Below are positions 4,773 through 8,590 of a stretch of 8,590 nucleotides of DNA, one piece after another. Each line of letters opens with the position of its first letter. Position 1 is the first letter of the stretch. The stretch comes from Firmicutes bacterium UBA7709 (GTDB lineage Bacteria; Bacillota_A; Clostridia; Peptostreptococcales; Anaerovoracaceae), in assembly GCA_002482405.1 (NCBI GenBank), contig DLFX01000196.1, positions 3,007-11,596 of the forward strand, read 5' to 3'. Under the pieces are notes generated by a model. The model was not told the DNA's origin, searched no databases, and saw nothing but the letters and a program-made list of their open reading frames with translations. The position numbers were made by a program, and so were the translations under genes.

Positions 4773-6062
4773 ATGAACAAACATATTGATTTTTATAAGA
4801 TATTACAGGTGCATCACGATGCCGGTCAGGATATCATAGACGCAGCATATCGATGTTTATCTAAAATTTACCACCCCGACGTCAATAAAAGTCCTATGGC
4901 TGTTGAACGCATGAAAGAGATCAACATCGCATACGATGTCCTCGGCAACAGCAAAAAGCGTAAGCTTTATCATGTCGAATGGCTGAAAGAACATCCTGTA
5001 ACGTTCCTCTCTGCGGCTGTCCCTTTCAGAGACAGGCGGGGGCCGGAGCCTGATCCGTCGTCTGAAGCGAAAAAGGAACTGGAAGCGGCAACCCGCGCTT
5101 TGGACGATTTCTTCTCCGAAACCGTCAGGGAAAGATGGGAAAAAGCATATCAGAAGCTCACCCAGGTCGACAGGGACAATATTCCGCTGGAGGACTTTCT
5201 GGAATGGAAAAAGGCGGTGTCTCAGGTCTATAAGCTGGGGAACTACAAGATCACGTATTTCCGAAAATATGCGAACTGTGATTATGCCGGAGTGATTTAT
5301 CCGGCTATTTTTCAATTTTCCGTCGGGCTGACGGAAATGCAGACGTCCACAAAGCAGATCAACGAAGAGAGCACCCAGAAATATGTGGCTTTCGACGGGG
5401 AGTCGTGGCGCGTATGCCTGGGGTATACCGATCTGAAGGCGACGATCATAAAGTTTAAATATCTCGCCCAGGCGTTGCCTAAGCTTGATAAGGATGAAGT
5501 GTTCATCAACGCGATCACGAAAATAGACCTGCTCACAGGTCTCTACAGCCTTGCCGGGTTTGTGGAGCATGCGGAAAAGGAAGTGCTGAGGAGTCAACGC
5601 TATGGAAATCCTCTGACCCTTGCCGTGATCACGATCAAACCGGCTCCGGACCGGGTGGAAAGCCCGGATGAAAATCAACCTGACGCCTGCATTTCCTACA
5701 CGGGGGAGATTCTTTGTTCCAATATCAGACGGACGGATCTCATCGGAAGGTGTGGAGAGTCCTCCTTTGCCATCCTGTTTACGGAGACCAGGCCGGAAGA
5801 CGCGGTGACTGCCCTTTGCAAGCTTTTCTCACTATGCGATACCGATGATTATTTAGATTACGACATTTACTACTCCTGTGTCAGGGTCCAAAAGGGAAGC
5901 ATAGAGCATTTCATCGAAGAAGCGCTGGAAAAGACGGTGCGCTGGGAGAGAAAAAGAGATGAAAACTGGGACGGGCTATCGGATGAAATGTCTGCACGGC
6001 TTGGAAAATACAAATTATCAGATATCCTATCCTTCAACAAAAAGGGAAAAAACCATTTTTAA
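4773..6062 (+). CDS. J-domain protein with a degenerate C-terminal GGDEF domain
   Basis: This 429-residue, apparently soluble protein begins with a J-domain (5-70) carrying the essential HPD triad (34-36) in YHPDVNK, so it should stimulate an Hsp70/DnaK partner. There is no G/F region and no zinc finger, so it is a class C (type III) J-protein. A charged linker (85-110) leads to a middle domain (112-235, WEKAYQKLTQVDRDNI and SWRVCLGYTDLK) that looks like an NTF2/SnoaL-type alpha+beta unit; that is a guess. From 250 the sequence reads as GGDEF: DLLTGLYSL (252-260), a helix, then RRTDLIGRCGESSF (319-332). The signature is G-E-S-S-F (328-332) instead of GGDEF, so cyclase activity is probably lost. 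The RxxD inhibitory site (Arg319-Asp322) is kept at the normal five-residue spacing. It probably acts as a c-di-GMP sensor coupled to chaperone recruitment. Confidence 0.82.
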   Translation: MNKHIDFYKILQVHHDAGQDIIDAAYRCLSKIYHPDVNKSPMAVERMKEINIAYDVLGNSKKRKLYHVEWLKEHPVTFLSAAVPFRDRRGPEPDPSSEAKKELEAATRALDDFFSETVRERWEKAYQKLTQVDRDNIPLEDFLEWKKAVSQVYKLGNYKITYFRKYANCDYAGVIYPAIFQFSVGLTEMQTSTKQINEESTQKYVAFDGESWRVCLGYTDLKATIIKFKYLAQALPKLDKDEVFINAITKIDLLTGLYSLAGFVEHAEKEVLRSQRYGNPLTLAVITIKPAPDRVESPDENQPDACISYTGEILCSNIRRTDLIGRCGESSFAILFTETRPEDAVTALCKLFSLCDTDDYLDYDIYYSCVRVQKGSIEHFIEEALEKTVRWERKRDENWDGLSDEMSARLGKYKLSDILSFNKKGKNHF

Positions 6063-6091
6063 AAATTGCATTTAAAAATGGTTTTATTTTA
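6049..6091. terminator. Bidirectional terminator between the convergent operons
   Basis: A perfect 15-bp inverted repeat (6049-6063 with 6071-6085) with a 7-nt loop contains CCATTTTTAAA and its complement. It is followed by TTTTATTTTAT on the plus strand and preceded by an A-rich run (6037-6052, interrupted by GGG), which gives a U-rich tail on the minus strand. The stop codon of the J-domain gene (6060-6062) lies inside the left arm, so the hairpin begins within the coding sequence. It probably serves both the plus-strand and the flagellar minus-strand operon. Confidence 0.85.
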
Positions 6092-6103
6092 TCATTTTGA
6101 TTT

Positions 6104-6499
6104 TTACTTTTTATAATCCAGCCTCGAACCCGGTTTCGGCTCCGCCGAGGGGATGTACTGAATGAATTTCTGCTCTTTGATATTTGCTTTCATGGAATCC
6201 ATGGTATTTTGCTGTTCCTTGCGGATCAGAGCCTCCGCATCCCGATCCAGATCCAGGATCAGGTTCACAGTTTGCCGGATCTCCCGCTGCATCTCCTCGG
6301 AGAGGGATGCTGAAGCTTCGGACCCCGCCCCGTCTTCCAGCGCCTTGAGCTCCTGGATCACGGCCTCCCGTCTGGACAGGAGCTCGGGAAGGGTTTCCCA
6401 GTTTTCAATGCTGCTGATCAACTCTTCGCTCAGGGCCAGGCACTGCTTTAAAAGCGTTATTTTCTGCCGGAAAAATTCATTTGATGGATTGCTGCTCAT
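6104..6499 (-). CDS. FliT-like flagellar export chaperone
   Basis: This 131-residue, mostly helical, acidic and charged protein has no signal peptide or membrane segment. It lies 28 bp downstream of fliS on the same strand, the place where fliT-type genes usually sit in Firmicutes. The order of long amphipathic helices (about 7-32, 36-54, 64-110) and the C-terminal tail GSRLDYKK (124-131) fit the small FliT/FlgN-like chaperones, which hold flagellar subunits such as FliD before export. FliT-type sequences diverge strongly, so the name rests on context, size and helical pattern. The ATG at 6497-6499 is preceded by a weak AAAGG about eight bases upstream. The gene ends 18 bp before the shared terminator. 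Confidence 0.62.
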   Translation of the reverse strand: MSSNPSNEFFRQKITLLKQCLALSEELISSIENWETLPELLSRREAVIQELKALEDGAGSEASASLSEEMQREIRQTVNLILDLDRDAEALIRKEQQNTMDSMKANIKEQKFIQYIPSAEPKPGSRLDYKK

Positions 6500-6527
6500 T
6501 GAGACGCCTTTCCCTTCCGCGTGGCGC

Positions 6528-6923
6528 TTACCGCCAGCCGCTCACTCTTGCCAGTTTATCGGCCTGCCGGAATGTGACCTTCAGATCGTCTACAAGGGAC
6601 AGAAGGTCTTTCATCAGCTTGGCGTCCTTTTTCGTTATTGCCTGTCCAAGATTTTCATGAATGAAGAGATACATATCGCGCAAATCCTTTGAAATATCAT
6701 ACTGCATATCAAGGGATAAGTCCAGAGTTTGAATGATTTTCTGAGCCTTGACGATGCAGTTGAACGCTTTTACTGAATTTCTGTCGTCTTCGTCGCTTGT
6801 CAGAAATATAGCCGTGCTGATCTGTTTGGAAGCTGCTTCCAAAAGCTTTACGACAACTTCTCCTCTGGTCAGGGTCTCCAGGGACTGCGCCTTGTATTGC
6901 TGGTATAGATTCGCCTGTTGCAT
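6528..6923 (-). CDS. fliS: Flagellin export chaperone FliS
   Basis: The 131-residue cytoplasmic four-helix chaperone binds the C-terminus of flagellin and prevents premature polymerisation before type III export. Family features are YQQYKAQSLETLTRGEVVVKLLEAA (7-31), the helix around AFNCIVKAQKIIQTLDLSLDM (53-73), LRDMYLFIHENL (81-92) and the last helix LLSLVDDLKVTFRQA (107-121). The length is typical. The ATG at 6921-6923 is chosen because GGGGGAG (6931-6937) lies seven bases upstream and family members begin close to the YQQ motif. A longer in-frame start at 7037 would overlap fliD by 91 bp and is not used. It lies 23 bp downstream of fliD, as in most Firmicute fliD-fliS operons. Confidence 0.93.
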   Translation of the reverse strand: MQQANLYQQYKAQSLETLTRGEVVVKLLEAASKQISTAIFLTSDEDDRNSVKAFNCIVKAQKIIQTLDLSLDMQYDISKDLRDMYLFIHENLGQAITKKDAKLMKDLLSLVDDLKVTFRQADKLARVSGWR

Positions 6924-6946
6924 TGTTACACTCCCCCGTTCATAAT

Positions 6947-8590
6947 TTAATTGCCGCTGCTGCTGAACTGAGACAGCATGGCGCTTTGCGCGTTGAGCCG
7001 TTCGAGCGCCGTTTCCATGGCGGTGAACTTGCTCCAAAGCCGGGTTTCCTCATCCGTCAGCTTCGTCTGTAAAGTTGAGATGTACGTGCTGGTGCGCTTC
7101 ATGGCTTCGGTGAGATAGTTTTCCGAGTCGGACATGGTGGAAGGGTAGCCCGCGGCTTCCACCAGAGATCCCCGGCTTCCTTTTACCCCTGAGGTCTTGG
7201 CGGCGCCGTTGATGATATTGTTCAACTGTGCGCTGATTCCGTTTTCAGAGGTGAACAGCGCCTTGATTTCCGATCCCTTGGTATCCAAAGCAGTCTTCAG
7301 CTTCGTCTCGTCGATTTGAAGCTTTCCGTTTTCCGTATATCCGGCGGATGTGATTCCCATGGTGTAAAGGGAAACGCCGTTTAAGGAAAAGCCTGTCACC
7401 AGGGAGTTCAATTTGGACGAGATGCCGTTCAATATGCTGTCGTTTCTCAGGGTTCCGGATTTTGCTTTCGCTTCATACTCCTTGATTTGAGTCTCGCTCA
7501 TTTCCGCTTTCTGATCATCGGAGAGGGGAGCGTAATCCCGGTAAGTCTTTTCTTTTGTCAGGCCGTTTATGAGGTCCACCATAGCATTGTAGTCCTGGAC
7601 AAATTGCTTGATGGTATCAACCAGGTCGCCGCTATCCTTTGCCGTGGTGACGGTAACCGGAGCGCTGGCTTCAAACGCCCTGTTAAGAGTCACAGTGACT
7701 CCGTCCAGATCGAAGGTATTGGAGTTTCTGACAATGGTGTTTCCGTCGACGACAATCTCCGCATTTTTTCCTTCGGTCTTCACGCCTCCGACTAGACCAA
7801 GGGCGGCCAGGAAGTTTCCTCCGGCGTTACCGTCTTTGTCGGTATCGCTGAGGGTCAGGGTATCGCCGGTGCCGCTCTGGCCGGCCGTTATGGTAAACTT
7901 GTCCGTGATGGAGGAGTAGGCCAAGGTCACGCCGGCGCTGCTGGAATTGATCCTGCTTATAATGGAGCCGATGGTATCGGTAGCCTTGGCGGTGAATTCC
8001 ACATTGTTGATGGTAAACTTATATTCGCCGTCACCGTTTGGCACCAGTTTGGTCGACAGAGGCAGATCCGGATCATCGAGAGCCGTATGATTGCTCGGCT
8101 GGTTCGTTTGCCCTTCTGTAAAGCCCAGCTTAGCCAGAGTGCCGGCATTGTCGTGCAGGATCAGCCTGGAACCCTCTGCGGTAAAGCTCAGATTGCCGCC
8201 CAGGGGGGAGACAGTGATCTTACCTTTGCCGAAGGAATCGTCCACAAGCCCCTGAAGCTTTTCCTGCAGAAGCTTGGAAGCGGCGTCGGTGTTGTCGGGC
8301 TTCTCGGGGTCCTTTGCTCCTTCAATTGCACTGATAAAATCTGCGTCCACGGTGATGGACTTCGTGGCTCCATCGAGCTCGATGGAGAAGGAATCCCCGG
8401 CCTTGAGGCCTGATCCGTCCCAGATTCCTTTGACAATATCGCTCAATGCTGCGGTTCCCGAAAACGAAGTCGTACCGGAAGTTGCAGAAGTATTGATACG
8501 GTTGGACTGTCCGGCGAAAAAACCCATAGCATCCAGAACGGCGGTATTTCCTCCCACCGTGCTCACTGTCAGCCGTGAATTATTTGCCGT
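6947..8590 (-). CDS. fliD: Flagellar filament cap protein FliD (hook-associated protein 2), 5' end outside window
   Basis: The frame is open through the right edge of the window, so 547 C-terminal residues are seen and the conserved FliD N-terminus is missing. An in-frame GTG at 8564-8566 is internal. FliD caps the growing filament and catalyses flagellin folding outside the cell. Two Flagellin_IN-like beta units are seen (around nt 8330-8410 and 7880-8030, the latter EYKFTINNVEFTAKATDTIGSI). They are followed by the FliD C-terminal domain with DTIKQFVQDYNAMVDLINGLTKEKTY, the loop LYTMGITSAGYTENGKLQIDETKL, and the closing coiled coil LTDEETRLWSKFTAMETALERLNAQSAML. The last of these is the D0/D1 helix pair that ends nearly all FliD proteins. 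Composition rich in T, S, G and D with almost no Cys is normal for an exported filament protein. The variable D2-D3 region contains a repeated module, described in the findings. Confidence 0.93.
   Translation of the reverse strand, partial: TANNSRLTVSTVGGNTAVLDAMGFFAGQSNRINTSATSGTTSFSGTAALSDIVKGIWDGSGLKAGDSFSIELDGATKSITVDADFISAIEGAKDPEKPDNTDAASKLLQEKLQGLVDDSFGKGKITVSPLGGNLSFTAEGSRLILHDNAGTLAKLGFTEGQTNQPSNHTALDDPDLPLSTKLVPNGDGEYKFTINNVEFTAKATDTIGSIISRINSSSAGVTLAYSSITDKFTITAGQSGTGDTLTLSDTDKDGNAGGNFLAALGLVGGVKTEGKNAEIVVDGNTIVRNSNTFDLDGVTVTLNRAFEASAPVTVTTAKDSGDLVDTIKQFVQDYNAMVDLINGLTKEKTYRDYAPLSDDQKAEMSETQIKEYEAKAKSGTLRNDSILNGISSKLNSLVTGFSLNGVSLYTMGITSAGYTENGKLQIDETKLKTALDTKGSEIKALFTSENGISAQLNNIINGAAKTSGVKGSRGSLVEAAGYPSTMSDSENYLTEAMKRTSTYISTLQTKLTDEETRLWSKFTAMETALERLNAQSAMLSQFSSSGN

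Noticed and set aside
4973..4979. TGTCGAA heptamer, a potential Spo0A box
   Set aside because: It lies inside the J-domain coding sequence, far from any promoter. One chance copy of a 7-mer is expected in a window of this size.
4857..5678. Minus-strand 273-codon frame antisense to the J-domain gene
   Set aside because: It overlaps a gene with a clear HPD motif and GGDEF-like domain. There is no start signal or recognisable domain on the other strand.
6924..7037. Longer fliS start at 7037 (38 extra residues)
   Set aside because: It would overlap the fliD coding region by 91 bp. The ATG at 6921-6923 has a strong GGGGGAG site and begins where FliS proteins normally begin.

Overview
The window looks like chromosome from a flagellated, probably endospore-forming Clostridia-type Firmicute. 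The evidence is: GGAGG-type ribosome binding sites, intrinsic hairpin-plus-T-tract terminators, perfect Spo0A-box heptamers in an intergenic region, a BMP-type nucleoside ABC permease, an HD-GYP protein of clostridial style, and a fliD-fliS-fliT flagellar cluster. Genus cannot be read from the sequence. No transposase, phage gene, rRNA, tRNA or CRISPR array is visible.

Layout, left to right. (1) 1-544, plus strand: the C-terminal part of a nucleoside-type ABC transporter permease, closed by a strong terminator at 564-613. (2) 614-906: a gene-free stretch between two convergent genes. It holds five degenerate 24-25 bp palindromic units (two in one orientation, three in the other) whose spacing follows whole turns of the DNA helix. 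(3) 907-1404, minus strand: mogA, a molybdenum cofactor gene. (4) 1405-1551: a divergent promoter region with a 32-bp sequence repeated at a 33-bp period. On the minus strand each copy reads as a sigma-A promoter with a 17-bp spacer and a Spo0A box over its -35. (5) 1552-3662, plus strand: a probable three-gene operon encoding a four-helix membrane protein (DUF1461/TIGR01906-like), a DJ-1/YajL-like protein and a PHP-domain phosphoesterase. (6) 3698-6062, plus strand: an HD-GYP cyclic-di-GMP phosphodiesterase followed 10 bp later by a J-domain protein whose C-terminal GGDEF domain has lost its signature but keeps an RxxD inhibitory site. (7) A compact bidirectional terminator at 6049-6085. (8) 6104-8590, minus strand: the flagellar genes fliD (cut at the window edge), fliS and a fliT-like gene, read in that order.

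The most coherent functional theme is the right half. A c-di-GMP hydrolase and a putative c-di-GMP-binding J-domain co-chaperone converge on genes for the filament cap and its export chaperones, which suggests second-messenger control of motility or of flagellar protein folding and export. The two most unusual non-coding signals are the helically phased repeat cluster at 672-872 and the duplicated promoter/Spo0A-box module at 1476-1540.
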